64,000 nucleotides of DNA. Origin: Glutinoglossum americanum (taxonomy: Eukaryota; Ascomycota; Geoglossomycetes; Geoglossales; Geoglossaceae). Made by a program: the position numbers and the translations under genes. Under the pieces are notes generated by a model, which did not search any database, was not told the origin of the DNA, and worked only from the letters and a program-made list of their open reading frames with translations. The stretch is from contig JAGHQL010000074.1 in assembly GCA_020080175.1 (NCBI GenBank), positions 8,520 through 72,519 on the forward strand. Reading direction: 5' to 3'. Of this stretch, positions 46,769 to 60,979 are shown in pieces. Position 1 is the first letter of the stretch. Every line of letters begins with the position of its first letter.

Positions 46769-48268
46769 TGCTATCGTAGCATAGCATAGGCATGGGACGA
46801 CGCGTTGTGATATTTTCAAGTGACGCGATGTCTAGAATTTACGCGTTGGCAGGGAGTAGATGCCAAGACTTTGAGCGGAGCACGCTATGAGGTTTCCAAA
46901 CCTGCGGCCTCTCCTCTACTGGGACCCCCTTGGCCGCATGAATTCTTGAACCAGCACGATGGAACGGCTCGGTCTCGCTATCTACAAGCTCGGCAACGCC
47001 TTTCTACGCCGATTGTTGTCGATAGCATCCAATTCCCGATCGAGCGGCGAGAGTCTCGGGATTGGATGCATGAAAGAATGACCGGACTACCAAAAGCAGG
47101 TGGTCCACCTATACTTTATTCCTCCCGAGAGGGCCTCACATCTGTCACACGTCTCAAATCACCGAATTTGGCACATGCAATTCCTACTCACTGGAGGCCA
47201 CTGGTTTGAGAGAATAAAATTCTGCTATATTGCATGCATGTTGCTCATTGACTGACCATACGGTCTAGATCTCCGCGCCGCGGACATACCCAACCATAGG
47301 AAGCCTTAAGAATCTGTGAAAATGCCAACCACATCCCCTACCCGACCCTCCATCCGGTCTAGATTCCGCAGTCACCACGCCAACCACGCCTAAAGCGTCA
47401 CGCATAAATCTCGGTTCCTCTCACCGGGCGGGTAGCCAATAGAGAGTCTAGTTGCCATTAATAACCACACTTGTGTCACCTGCATACTCGAGGTTCAGGG
47501 CTCTATAAGGCTGCGTTCTTCGCGCTCAACACTCTTGCATGAACTCCACAATACTGAGTGTATATGGGCACACCCCTATCCCGCTAAGAGAATACGTGAG
47601 TCTCCTTATCCTAAACGCTAGGCATTGGGTCGGCCTATCGGAAAACTGAAACCGAGCGAATTCTTTAAGCTTCTGAGAAGCTTGTGAAGAGCGGGCGGGT
47701 CGGGATGCAGGCCACCTCCTGGGTTTCAAATTGTTGTTTTAATCGAATTTCGGGACTCGGAGGAGTAAACAAGACCTTACAAAGTTTTTTGTCCGACTGT
47801 AGGTATGTGAATAGGGAGTAGCTCCATCACGGAATCTTGAATCAAATGTTTCTTATTTGTTAACTTCACAACCACTATTTCCACATACACGTGTGCCTTA
47901 TTCCTCCCCCAAGAGGGGAAATTACAGGTTCAACTACCGTCTTCCTCCATGGCCAACAGCATCAGAGCCCCCTCTAGATATGTAAGAATGCCGCAAAAGC
48001 TAATCACAGGTATTGCTAGAGGAAAATAGTTCGGTCAATTTTTAAAGGAACAGCTTGTTGTAATCAAGGGATTTGCGAGGAGAGGAATTATGCAACTAAA
48101 GGCTAGCAATCAAGCAACCCGAAACTCAGTCCCCACCCCCAACCATCCCAGTGAAAGATAAAAGTAAAATCGTTGGTGTATGCTTTGGCGAAAGGAACGG
48201 AGAATTGAAGATACAAGGGAGCTTCGAGAAGCTGCGGAGGTTGTGCTTGAGGGTAGGCCGTAGGGGAC
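46769..48268. other. Intergenic, no gene seen
   Basis: About 1.5 kb between tandem minus-strand genes. A plus-strand frame at 46820-47209 lacks an ATG at its start and any motif. The rest is AT-rich with scattered stops. Confidence 0.5.
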
Positions 48269-48937
48269 TCATAGAACAAAAATCCCAACTATGACACCTC
48301 CCACTATTCCCCCCATAGGCGCAATCCCCTTTCTGATGGCAGCGCCCGTCTGCAGCGATGGGGTGCCGTTCCTTGTTTTTGAAGCTTGCGCGCCGGGTGT
48401 CTCGATCGGAGCGCCGACAACTGTGAACTCGGTGACGGTGCTCCGCGAGCCATCTGGCGCCGTCGAAGTCCTCACAATCTGCGAGGTGATAAACGTTGAT
48501 AGTATTTGGGAAGTGGCTGCGTTCTTTGGCGTGTCGCTCGCCTTCCCCCCAGCTGTTGTTGCGGCAGCAGTGGGAGACTCAGCGGGAGGAGTGGGAGTCT
48601 TGTTCGGGCTCTCCAATGGCGTGTCGCTCGCCTTTGAAGAAGATGTGCTGTTGGACTGTCGCTTTGCGAGGTGGATCAGTTTTGTGGCCATGGCGGCGTC
48701 GTCTCGGTGGACAGCCTCCATTGCAGTTCGGTCTTCCTGGAAGACGCCGTGTTTGAACTTGGTCGGATCGTAGTCGTGTAGAACGGCATGCAGTCGGTCT
48801 TCTGAGACTGAATTGAGAAGTATCTGGAAGTTCTCTGCATTTTCGTCGTCCAACGATTCGTTCGCTAGTACGTGAGTTGTGAGGACCGTGAAGAGCAGAG
48901 CGAGGAGGAACAGGTAACGGAAGCGTAGCGACGTCAT
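48269..48937 (-). CDS. Secreted Ser/Thr-rich protein, probably GPI-anchored, 222 aa
   Basis: Single exon from the ATG at 48937 (MTSLRFRYLFLLALLFTVLT), a typical signal peptide with cleavage likely after VLA near residue 26. The mature N-terminal part (~27-90) is charged and folded-looking (DPTKFKHGVFQEDRTAM). A Kex2-type LAKR site follows, then a Ser/Thr/Pro/Ala-rich stalk with two similar ASDTP segments and an N-glycosylation-like QSNST. The C-terminus ends in a hydrophobic GGIVGGVIVGIFVL preceded by small residues, fitting a GPI-anchor signal. Fungal proteins of this kind sit on the plasma membrane or in the cell wall. No enzyme domain is seen and the role is unknown. Confidence 0.82.
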   Translation of the reverse strand: MTSLRFRYLFLLALLFTVLTTHVLANESLDDENAENFQILLNSVSEDRLHAVLHDYDPTKFKHGVFQEDRTAMEAVHRDDAAMATKLIHLAKRQSNSTSSSKASDTPLESPNKTPTPPAESPTAAATTAGGKASDTPKNAATSQILSTFITSQIVRTSTAPDGSRSTVTEFTVVGAPIETPGAQASKTRNGTPSLQTGAAIRKGIAPMGGIVGGVIVGIFVL

Positions 48938-50888
48938 GTTGAACTCTTTTCTTGCTTTTTTGAAGAGCAGCTCTTCAGGTGAAGAGAGAAGAGGATGGAA
49001 TAAAAGACTTTGCAGCAGGAGAGAAGATCGGCCACTACAACAGGAGCCTTCTGTTCCTTCAGCCCTGTACCTGCTGTTGCCGCCGAATTTGAGGCAGTGC
49101 AGTTGTGTGGGACGACTACATAGAGGGTGTGGTTGTACCGGGCTAAAGAACCCCTGCTGGGACTTCCTCAGCTGCCGGAGGCGTGAGGAAGCAACCACCA
49201 ATGGTGGGAGACGAATGGGAGCTGGTGGCTTGCAAACCTTGCCCCCTCGCTAAGAAATGGGCGAACACGAGCCTGTCCACAAGATTCAATGAGGAAAAGT
49301 CGAAGAGACAACAGAGAAGAAAAAGGAATTATCAGACAAGCGATGGTCTTGGTCGCATAGACTTTGTGCTTGGCGGATGGGGATACGAGGGAACGCAAAC
49401 AACATCCAAGGGACAAATGATGCCGAGAGGATGGATACGGGGTTGGAAAACGATTTCGCATACCTTCCAGAAGCCAACCCTATCCCACGATACCAAGTTT
49501 CTAACCTGCGCCCGGGAGCTCCCAGGGAGCACGGCAAACCAAGCCGTATTATTCCAGATCTGCAATGATATGTCGTCCACCCCAGCAGAAAAACGAATAA
49601 CAGACCCGCATACAACCGCACCATCACAGCGGCATCCCGGCCCCACACTTTTCCGAGAATCCGGGACTAGGCACCTGTCAACGCGTAGGATACATTATTA
49701 TCGCATGCGGTTTTTTTAAACATTTTTCGTCTCAATGGGGATTTGTCTATCTCTCTGCTTCCAAAGGGAATATATATATGTGAGGCCTGCGGATGGATGC
49801 CAGCTTACTCTCTGTTTCCGCCTGGAATGAGGCGCGCATGAACTTTTGTCTATCTTTGTCTTCGTCCGCTCTCGCACGATATTATTCGCTTTGCGTATAG
49901 GATTGTCTCGCTAAGGCATGACTCGAGGGATGCCGGTTGAAACCTCCGCCTGCCGCCTCAAGCATGTCAAGTATCACGAGGAAAAATCTATTATTTTTTA
50001 TCTTGTTTTGAATGGCTAGTTGATGATCTGGCGGGAAAATGAGTAAAGCAAAGACTAATCTTCTACATTTCCTGGTTTTTTGGTGCTAGCACTTTCGATC
50101 GAGATGCAGCGATTCGGCTCTGTACGGGATATTGGTCACATTGGTCTGACGGACTAAGGGATGCCTTGCCACGAGCGACTTGGAACAATTTATACCATGG
50201 AAAGGCTCAGAGCATTCGTCAGGTTAAAATTGAATCTTGCGATTCGATTGGCCATTCTGGATACATTATAATGAGCCGCGAGGCTGTCCTTCCATTTTCA
50301 AGGTTTGAAAGTCTCCCATTCCACCGCAAAGGAGACATTATTAGGAAACGAGAATGGGGAAAGAAAATTTAGAATAGAAAGGGAAAGGGGATGGAAGGTG
50401 TATAAAAAGAGGCGCATGCCGAAACCCAGTGGTCTAGGGTAACAGTTTCAGATGACGACGCATCATAAATGGTGAGCCCACCTACACCGCCCAGTGAATC
50501 TTCGAATACAACCTGCGCCAAGAAAAGTTCTGGCTATCTGCCGCACCCAGAGCGCCAAATAAGTCAGGAGCTGTGTTATGTATCTCCAGGGCCCTCCAAA
50601 AAAGAGATAAGCACCAGGGCAAAAGCAAGCGTATCCGCTGACGCATGCACAGCAGGTGATGTTTGACCGTTGCAGCGAACGGTAAATTCCAGTGTTACTC
50701 CAGGAAAGTGAAAAGAAACGTGCTAAAGACACCGCATTTTGATGTTAACATGATGTGCATGATGGAACAGAGGAGATTGATGGAGAGATATCCGGCAACA
50801 GACATGGGTCTGAAATATCTTTTTGATCATCCGCAGCTCCTCTCGGAAACTCCGTTGTTCCAAAAATAGACTTCAAATTCAACATCCG
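48938..50888. other. Long intergenic region, no supported gene
   Basis: About 1.95 kb. Plus-strand frames near 49183-49719 are antisense or upstream of the GPI-protein promoter and have no motif. A TATA-like GTATAAAAAG at about 50400 precedes a 65-codon ATG frame at 50469 (MVSPPTPPSESSN...), which has no support beyond that. Confidence 0.4.
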
Positions 50889-53855
50889 TCAAGTTAAGCC
50901 GGCCTGGCTTGGGTTCGCTTTTTCACCAGCGTGATCAGCTTTGCTACCGCTCTCGGCTTCCCTCATCAATTCCACAGACCGCCCTCTGCTGTGGAATGCT
51001 TCTCTGGAGGCTTGCAAACTCTTCCTTAGCCCAAATGCCTCTGTACTAGGCGGAGGGCTTTTGGCTCTTCCCTTTTCTGCCTCCTTCTCCTTTTTCTCTT
51101 CTTTGCGGTCATTCATTTTTGCCTTGAGCCAACCCAGCGGACCCCGCTTCTCGGCCTGGATGGAACTTCCAGCTGCGTCGGACTCGCTATTTTGTATGGA
51201 GGATGGAGGGTCCACCGGGGGGTCCGTAGTGATTTGCTGAGAATCATGGGTTAGGTTCTTCTTGGGGCGGCCACCGCTACCGATGGACGTAGCGCTTGCC
51301 CCAGCCACTGCATTTGACACAAGCGCAGAGCTACTTGTGTCAGACCCAAGTTGTTGCTGAGGAAGCTTTTGCGATAGTCGCCAGCGAGACCGCCTTTTCT
51401 TCTCTACTTTAGGTGCGGGATCTCCGCGATCGAGATCAGATTGTGAAGTAATCGAAGAGTGCGAGCGGTTAGATGGGGTGGGGGATAAATTAGGCTTAAG
51501 CGTTGCTCCTGACGATTGCTGAGGTGTTGACTTTTGGGTCTGAGTTGTAGTAGGATTCTGAACGGGGCGTGGGGTTTGTGGTGGCACTTCGGTAGTAGGT
51601 GTGGCTTGAGTGTTAGAGAGTTCTGGAGGGGGTGCAGTGGTGTTTAGTTGCGGTTGATCCTGGTGTTGGGATAGTGGGACCGCTGATGCTGGCTGCGATG
51701 ACTCGGCTGGCGCCCGTGGAGACGTTGGAGAATCGCCTGACTGACCAGCAAGCGAAGTATTGGAGCTCTGTGCGCTTTCACCAGCGCTTTCCTGCGCTCT
51801 CCTTTTCCTAAGCTTGTTGGGCGATCTTCCATCTTTCTTTTCGTTTTCACCCATAGGCGTTCTGGAAAAAAGAGCTGAAAGGTTCCTCTCCTTGCTTGGT
51901 GTAATTAAAACCTTTTGTTCTTTACGGGTAGCCGAAGATGGAGTTTGAGGAAGCAACCCCCCCTGGGGCATATCTGCAACAGGGGTCGGCTCTGGATGTT
52001 GAAGTAACTCTGCGGATGTTGGGTCGTCCGGGGGTGGCGTAGTGGTTTCGGCTGCTGGCTCATCATTCGCTTTCACAGCTGGGGGTATAGATTCTGTTGT
52101 ATACACAAAAGGTGATACATTTGGCAAGCCCAGCGGGGACAATCCGGTTGATGTCGGCGTTGGAGGGTCGGAGGGCTTACTAAACCGTGCTGTTCCTAGA
52201 GCGGGAGACTTTTTGGAGGGAACGGTATTGCTTCTGTGAACGCCCATAGTTGGGGTAGATGCTGTATGTGGCGTGGCATAAGGCGAACCAGCAGAGCTAG
52301 GGGCACCGTTGGAGTGCCTGGAGTGCTTCGACGAAACGGAGACATTTCTCCGGATCCCACCGTGTTTGCGCACATCTTCTGCTGCCGCACTTCCACTGGA
52401 TGATGAACGAACAATATTTGATTTTGTGCGTCCGTGTAATGGTGTTGTTGGTGTCGAAGGCTGTGGTGAACCTGCCTCAACTTCCCGCATTGTCTTATCG
52501 TCAGCGGCCGTTCCTGTCATGCCAATCAAGAAGTGATCCTGGTTTTCAATCAAAAATATTAGCACATCTTGACTGAGCCTGTACTCTGCTGGCGACATGT
52601 CATGTGTTGGGTGCGAGAGCAACCCTGGCTGGAAAATAGCAGATAGATTTGCCGATGTCATTCGATTGAGGTCCGACTTGGATGCAAAGACTGCAAGCAG
52701 ATCCAAGATGTAAAGGAGCAACTGCCTGTTCAGAGGTGGAAGTTGGGTAATAAGTTGCTGATAGATTTTGATAGCAGCCTCATTATCGAAATCTCCAACG
52801 TCGTCCGCTTGGGCCTCTGTGTCTCCAACGGCCTGCATGGCGTGGTTACGGATTGGATCCCGGAACCGGTCATAGAACTCGAGGGGAATAATTGGTTCAG
52901 GTAGCTGGTTTAAATATCGACGTAGGATGTTAGCAGCATCATGCACAGTATAGCCTGTCCAGTCTAAGCCTTTGCCATAGCGGTCCGGCGAGTTGAAGAT
53001 AGCCTGCAGGTCCTTGATACGTTTTGCAGATCCACTCAGACGAAAGATCCCTTCAATATCAGTGGCTATTATAGAAGGGACGAGTTAGAAGCTTCGTCCA
53101 CACCCTCGGTTCTCCAAATAAGATAAGGATGGTGTAGTCCCACCTTTTTCCTTGAGGAATACCCCACACTTCGCCACCACAATCGGCACATAACCATAGA
53201 TGAAACTCTTCCCGTCTGAGTCCGTGAGGGAAATCGCGACGTTTGCATACTTGATGCTGACCTGCAGCGGCACACCAAATATACCGGTGGGTGCTTCTAT
53301 AGCTTGATTCTGCTTGTAAGTAATTGATCCTGATGATGAATCAAACTGTGGCTTGTGAAAAACGCTCAAGCATGCAAGAGCAGGCCTGGCGGTTTGGGAG
53401 GTATGGGAGCGTTCTCGCATCTGATGGGGTTCAGCCGGTGATGTCACAGAGCGACCTCTATGCTTAGGGAAGTAGCATCGAGGTGAATCTCCATCACGGC
53501 TCTCCCAATCTAAGATAAAATGGTCTTGCTCAGAAATGAATGAGTGAAGATTAGGAGGAACGCAGTCTCCATGATCTCTGGCAAATTCAGTAATTTCCTG
53601 AGACGCAAGGCTATCTGTATCGATCTCCTTGAACCGGCTGAAAAATGGAAGTAATTTATATCTCGAAACTCTGGTAAAACGGGATGGTTTGGGGATAATG
53701 TTACCCTTCTCTTCCTCCTTTTTAGCCGTTTTCTTGAACTTATACCACCAGGAGGCCAGATCGCGTCTGCTCGGAGGAGATTGGGCTTGCGACGGATGCG
53801 GTGCGTGAGGATGTGTTTGAACTATGGAGGACGCTGGATAGTTTCCGGTCGCCAT
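50889..53855 (-). CDS. Sac7-type Rho GTPase-activating protein (962 aa)
   Basis: Exons 53855-53144 and 53065-50889. The 78-nt intron has a CTAAC branch and AATAG acceptor, and the join restores FLKEK|ATDIEGIFRLSGS. The RhoGAP domain begins near residue 200 (GIFGVPLQVSIKYANVAI) and holds the catalytic Arg finger in GIFRLSGSAKRIKDL. It continues through YTVHDAANILRRYLNQLPEPIIP and a TSANLSAIFQPGLL motif. This order and the insert SDGKSFIYGYVPIVVAKCG are characteristic of the Sac7/Bag7 group, which turns off Rho1 in cell-wall integrity and actin control. The C-terminal ~550 residues are Ser/Thr/Pro/Gln-rich and disordered, likely regulatory. Divergent from TIM9. Confidence 0.92.
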
Positions 53856-54878
53856 CGTAGGGGCGACGGAAGGGAGGCTGACAGCCCTCTATCTGATGTG
53901 GTGTGAAGTCCGCTTGCAGGAGAAGATTTTGAGACCTGTTTGCGGGATGGACTCGTCCGAAAATAGCAGGGCGCGGAGCAGTCGACCTGGACCGCAGACT
54001 ACCAAAATTGACGAGGGAACGCTCAGGCCCTAGGTTTGACGAGGAGGTCCCACAATGAGCTATATGCTTTCAGAGCGCGTTGATGTGCAAGGAGGCAGTG
54101 AAGTGTTGGCGCGATAGCGTGAAGGAAGCGATGATCCGGTCGGACTCGCAGGCTAGACGCGACCGCACGCAAAGCACACCAAGATTGTGAAGCTGCAGCC
54201 TGGATTAACGGCGCTGCAGGTGACAAGTCGGGATAACACTCGACGGATGCAAGGTTGACAAGAAATACCGTGCGCACGTCGATGGGCAGGGAGATGGTAG
54301 GAGGAGAGGAAGTCGAATCAGAATCAAGAGGCTCTGAGGTTGACAGCGAATGTTGGGCGAGCGAGAAGGTAACCAACCAACCCTGAAGCTCTGCTTCGCG
54401 CTAAACCTATGTGAGTACAACTGCGCGAAGAGAATTGCTGGGCAGTGATGACGATAATAAGTAGTCTTAGGAGCCGTGATAACGATTGCGCGCCCGAATA
54501 GAGTATGGGGTAGCTGAGAGCGCCTCCTCTTGCGACACTGGGATCTTGGCTGTAAAGTACCCGTTGCTTGGTGCTGTACCTTACGGAGTATACACAGCCG
54601 CAAAGTTTGCAGCGAAACAGCTGATTTGGTTTAGCGCAAGTTCACAGACTTATCTTCACATCATTGGCTCGAACTCGCCTGGAGCCTGTCGTCTAATTCG
54701 CGTGACCGAAAATAAACCCCCTCTGGAAAAACCTGAAAACAGGGTCGGTGTCAACGAAGCTCCAAATAGCATCCCAAAGCGAATACTCTACATCTACATC
54801 CAACAGGATTTTTTGCCAAACACTCCAATAACACTGTGAGTCATTCTTGTCGAGCTTGATACGGTAGAGTTTTTCGAT
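53856..54878. other. Divergent promoter region between RhoGAP and TIM9
   Basis: About 1 kb. A minus-strand frame at 54023-54376 reads like ordinary protein (VDVRTVFLVNLASVECYPDLSP) but has no ATG and no partner exon that I could find. It may be a leader exon or chance. Nothing else seen. Confidence 0.4.
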
Positions 54879-55351
54879 ATGGACAAGTGAGTTGCCTGTT
54901 GCGTCTAGATTTTCGCTTTGTCTCATGCTGACGATGAGACCCACATCAGCCTCAACGCCAATGAGCAGCGTGAATTGCAAAACCGTGTGGAGAGGAAGCA
55001 GATGAAGGAGTTTATGAACGTGAGTTTTATCGAAAACTAGGACCGCATACCGTTCTGATGACCTCTTGTCTCTTTTGTCCGTTACCCTTTCACACGTCAT
55101 ATCTGCCAGTCTTACTAGGTCTTTCGACTAACCACCCACACTACCAACAGATGTATTCGAATCTCGTGCAAAAGTGCTTCGAGGACTGTGTGAATGACTT
55201 CACAACAAAATCTCTCCACTCAAAGGAGGAGGGCTGCGTGATGCGCTGCGTCGACAAGTTCCTCAAGACCTCTGAGCGGGTTGGCCAGCGATTTGCGGAG
55301 CAGAATGCCACGATGATGTCGAATGCTGGAGCTGGCCCACTGGGGCGATAA
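54879..55351 (+). CDS. TIM9: Mitochondrial import chaperone Tim9 (92 aa)
   Basis: Exons 54879-54886, 54950-55019 and 55151-55351, introns 63 and 131 nt. The 8-nt first exon ATGGACAA joins to give [17 protein letters not shown], then [18 protein letters not shown]. The twin CX3C motifs are present (CFEDC and CVMRC), spaced as in small Tims, followed by [17 protein letters not shown], which is very close to yeast Tim9. With Tim10 it forms the hexameric intermembrane-space chaperone that escorts carrier proteins to TIM22. Length is normal. Confidence 0.95.
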
Positions 55352-56055
55352 GGTTATATTAATCGTACTGTCGCTAGCGGTATAGGGGATGACCAGAGGA
55401 TGCTGTATAACGAGATATATCCCACGGCAGCCGCTCCTGGTGTTTGGGTCATGACATCTCCGTTTGGAGATTGTATATTTACAAGAGAAAGAGCCCTTTC
55501 TGTCGTCAGCGAGCTCCTTTCAATATTTCCATCCACTCTTCAACAGGCTATCATCCATATATATAAGGTCGCGTGCCATAGAGACCTATTGTTCTTCTTG
55601 AAATTACTTAGAAACACAGTGGAATTTGTGATAGCATTAGTCTTAGACCTTGTGGGAGTCTATCCATATTCCATTACATGGTAGACTTGGCAGTATCATT
55701 TGACCTTGTAGATTTGGCTAGGAGAATTCACCATTATTTCGGTGAGACTCAGATTTAAGTCACCTGCAGCGCTGTGCTCGAGCTCCGAGCGCGGAAAATC
55801 AACCCTAATCTCGTTGACCCCTTGTGATCGAACAGCACACGTTGAAGACTCGAACTTTTCGGCATTGCCTGTGGAGTAGAAGCGAGCGAGCGAAACCCCT
55901 CCTTCGGAAATGGGCACTCTACCTTATTCCCCACACAAACACGCCTGCTCGTCTGACGAGTATAATCTTCGCGCGGCAACTGCGATATCTATTTCTTGTT
56001 TGTCTGTGGAGTTTATTACAACATAATAACTACTATCCCTACTTCTTACAAGGCG
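55352..56055. other. Intergenic: TIM9 3' flank and dehydrogenase promoter
   Basis: About 700 bp. A 94-codon plus-strand frame (55400-55684) overlaps the expected TIM9 3' UTR and has no motif. No separate gene called. Confidence 0.5.
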
Positions 56056-57509
<1,454 letters not shown>

Positions 57510-59135
57510 CATGCAACAGGGGGATTCGTTTTTAGAGGTCCAATCGCTTTGCTTGTCTATCTGGTGGAAAATTTCCAGGAGGCAATATACCTGAGCGACG
57601 CGGCGTGGGGTGGGGCTTTGCTTGTATGTACACCTACTGCCACCTGTTCGTCCTATCTTGTTGTTGGGATGGAGTGGAGATATCGTGGGAATGCTTGCTT
57701 TTCTCCTCATTCGCAGAGCTACGGATCAATGGGAGTGGATCAGTCGCAAAATTTTGTATCTTGGTTGTGAGGCAGGTCTGTGCTGTGCTTCACAGTCTTG
57801 ACTCACCGCCGATTCCCAGAAACCTATTCAGGTCGATATCATGGCCCTGAACGGGACACCTTATCCATGGGCAAGGAGATGTCAGTTTTCGTCGTGCATA
57901 TCCTATGTAGTCCCCGTTCTCGTTGCCGTCTAGAATTGGCCTATCTAGCTTCTAGCCGAAATTGATCGACACGAGAACCACTCCATCGGAAAATCCCCCT
58001 TTGACCTTTCATGGTGACAAATATCTTGCCTCGCAGATGGCTATTCCGGTGGCGGTAAGAGCTTGACGTCCCAGAACAGCTATTCGAGAAACTATACAAA
58101 AAGCATAGAGGTTGTTCGTTTGCTTCCCTGGATTTCCTTGGTGAAAGACGCCATGCGCACGGTAGGCGTGGGGTTGTTGTGTAAGCAGCCAATTACGGAA
58201 ATCCGCTTTTCCTTTTTGCGTGACAATGGATGAAAGCAGGAATGCCGTCCCACCCGCGCGCTCCCCGATCGGGACTACAGATACACAAAAGGGTGTTGTG
58301 CAGTAGAGGCGCGGACGGCATAGATCCTTCATCGCCGAATGCGCAACCCACAGGGGCTTGATGAGCTATTTAACAGGTTTAGTTGCTTCCTATTCGTGTA
58401 TTAGCGCTACCAGAAGTGGTCTGCCGTCCCGCGTTTAGACCGAATGAGAAATGCAAGAAACGGACCATGCACCTTGCATCTATATATTTGGTCATGCACC
58501 ATCATGCATAACTCTGGATCGATGAAATTGATGTCTCATCGGGAAGGTGGATCAGAACAGTTTTAAGCTTTCTCTTCTTTCTTTTTTCGAGGGTCACCAG
58601 CCTTCCACCAGGCCTTCTCCCTTACTCTTCTTCTCCGTTGGCGTGTTGCGATTTCAAACATCTGATTCGACGGAGACGAACTTTTGGATCGACGGGACAG
58701 CGTTCGCTACTGTTAGAGACTACTTTGGTATGCACAAATATGCTTTGCTCGGACGAACCAGGGAACGGAGCGAGGCCAGACCGTTTGTGGGTTCCATGGA
58801 CGAAACGCATTGAGCTTCGGATCGTCATATCCCGGCAACCAGGGTTTGGCCATCATGGGTGCGGCGCAAGCCCGTTGCCCCAATTCACTTCTCAACCGCC
58901 AACTACACGCACCACACATACGCGGCGTATGTCTTCTTTCTTCCCTCGTCTACGTCTACATATTCTAGCTTCTTTGGCCCCCTTCGAATACCCTGTGGGT
59001 CTGAGGGACTGCTGATATCTGCCTTAACTTGCTTTGACCAGCTTCTGGAAAGCGTTTTTACTCTCTGGATCCTTGTGCCTGTTTCTCCTGCGGGGAAATT
59101 TCACAATACTATTTGTTATAAGCAAGGCTTCTGCC
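57510..59135. other. Intergenic, no gene seen
   Basis: About 1.6 kb between two plus-strand genes. Several open frames overlap in different phases, but none has an acceptable start plus domain or splice partner. The stretch from about 58540 is C/T-rich, as in a promoter or leader for the next gene. Confidence 0.5.
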
Positions 59136-60516
59136 ATGACTACTTCGGAGCATGCTCCGTTGCTCGAGGCGAAGCTTCCTCATTGTAAGGACACATCGCT
59201 CCTGTCCATGTCCCAAAATCCGAGACTAATTAGAGACGCCCTTTGGGAGATGCAGCAGCAGCATTCACCCGAGCTCGACATGGCAAGACTGGACGGCAGC
59301 TACCGCAAGCCATCGCGCACCGGGGCTACAGGGCCAAATACCCCGAGAACACGATGACTGCCTTCACAGAGGCAGTCAGAGTCGGCGCGCATGCTATCGA
59401 AACAGATGTCCACCTATCAAAGGACGGCGTCGTTGTGTTATCTCATGTAAGAACTTCGATTCCACCAACCCCAGCGGGCTGTAGGAATTGCTGACGACCC
59501 GACCCCACGGTTAGGATGCGACGCTCAAACGGTGTTTTGGCCGGGAGGGAAAGATATTAGATTTTGACTGGAGCTATCTGAGCAGCCTACGGACACTACA
59601 GGAGCCGCATGAACACATGCCGAGATTATTTGATCTTTTGGAATACCTTGCGTCCCCGGGTTTAGAGAATATTTGGTTAATATTGGATATTAAGGTACGG
59701 CCTCTACTATCGCATTCTTGTCAGTGTGGGGATGGTGTAGTGTTCATTTTAATCCCTATGTCTCAACCCAAGCTAACAGGTTATTGGGTTCGTTGAAGGT
59801 CGATAATGATGCCGACGATGTTATGAGGCTAATAGCGAATACGATACGGCAAGTACCACCGGGTATGAAGAGACCATGGCCGGAGCGAATAAATCTTGGT
59901 TGCTGGACGGTAAAACTTCAGATCAGGAATGAGGGGACGGATTCACCATGACTAACCTCTGAAATAGGCCAAATACCTTCCTCTCTGCGAAACGTACCTA
60001 CCCAATTTCCCCATCTCGCACATCGGCTTCAACATATACTATGCGCGACGATTCCTTAAGTCGCCCTCTGTCTCCTCCTTCAATCTCCTCCAAAGGGTCA
60101 TGGTAGGACCCTTGGGCCACCGCTTCCTTTGTGATGCCCATGCGGCCGGCCGCTCGGTCTTTGTCTGGACCGTCAACGACGTGGGCACAATGCGGTGGAG
60201 CATTCGCCGCGGTGTCGACGGCGTGTTAACAGACGACCCAAAGAAGTTCCTCGATGTGTGTCGTGAGTTTCGGGAGGATATATATCTTGAGGAGGATCGG
60301 TTGACTGTGAGGCAGTACCTGGGTCTTGTGGGATTTAATATCGTGGCAGCGGTGCTTAATTTGTTATTTCGGTGGCGACATGAGTTGCGGGATCACATGA
60401 AGAAAGTGACGGCGAAGAGGAAGACTATGGGGACCGGAAATGGGAATGGTGCAGCGGCATGCCCTGGTGATAGGAAACAGGGGGGGGAACAGGTAGATGA
60501 GGATAACGATGGGTAG
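59136..60516 (+). CDS. Glycerophosphodiester phosphodiesterase, Pgc1-like, with C-terminal membrane anchor (361 aa)
   Basis: Five exons: 59136-59184, 59250-59446, 59515-59694, 59799-59909 and 59968-60516 (introns 65, 68, 104, 58 nt; the first acceptor is the least certain). The GDPD barrel is complete: [14 protein letters not shown] (catalytic His/Arg), [15 protein letters not shown] (metal Glu/Asp), [15 protein letters not shown] and the C-terminal VFVWTVND and [11 protein letters not shown] hydrophobic helix [18 protein letters not shown] near residue 305 is followed by a basic tail. This plan matches yeast Pgc1, a phosphatidylglycerol-specific phospholipase C on lipid droplets and mitochondria. 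Substrate identity here is inferred from architecture only. Confidence 0.9.
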
Positions 60517-60979
60517 TGGGTAGCATATAGAACAGACGGGCGGCTAAAAACTCATACTCATTTGGTTGGTTCTCTATTTCATGGAGTTGGAAAGCGTTTT
60601 GGGGTTGGTCTACTACATGATGAGCTCACGACTATTCCTGTCCTAGCTCCCGTGGAGGTTTGGTTTGTCTTGTGGTGGCTCATGTGCGACCTCTGCTGTA
60701 GCCGATGGGCCGATAAGTGGATACATGAAATTAGCCATGCTTCAGGCGGGAATCCTTGTATTACTTTGCAACTACGATGACAGATGACTCTCCTACGACT
60801 ATAAGGTTATCGAGCTGTCCCCTATCTTCATCATACTTGGCATCAGACCCCTTGTTAGTCCAAGCGTGAAAGCCTGTCATGGTGTCGTGTGTGGCTGAGT
60901 AGTTGTCGAGTGGCTTATTCGGCCAGCCTATCAGGAGTTCATATTTTTTTTTTTTAGGCAGACTCTCAAGACCACCGCT
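60517..60979. other. Intergenic, upstream of a broken kinase
   Basis: About 460 bp. Ends in a T tract and TTTAG (about 60945-60958) that looks like an intron acceptor in front of the kinase trace. An upstream exon is therefore likely but was not identified. Confidence 0.35.

Noticed and set aside
46820-47209. 129-codon plus-strand frame downstream of gamma-tubulin's start
   Set aside because: It starts on GTG, not ATG. In-frame ATGs leave only short tails, and no motif is present.
50469-50666. 65-codon ATG frame with a TATA-like box about 60 bp upstream
   Set aside because: Polar low-information sequence, no family, no splice partner. The TATA-like string alone is weak evidence.
58547-59015. 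Overlapping plus-strand frames before the phosphodiesterase gene
   Set aside because: They overlap in two phases, end without splice signals linking to the gene, and sit in a C/T-rich leader-like stretch.
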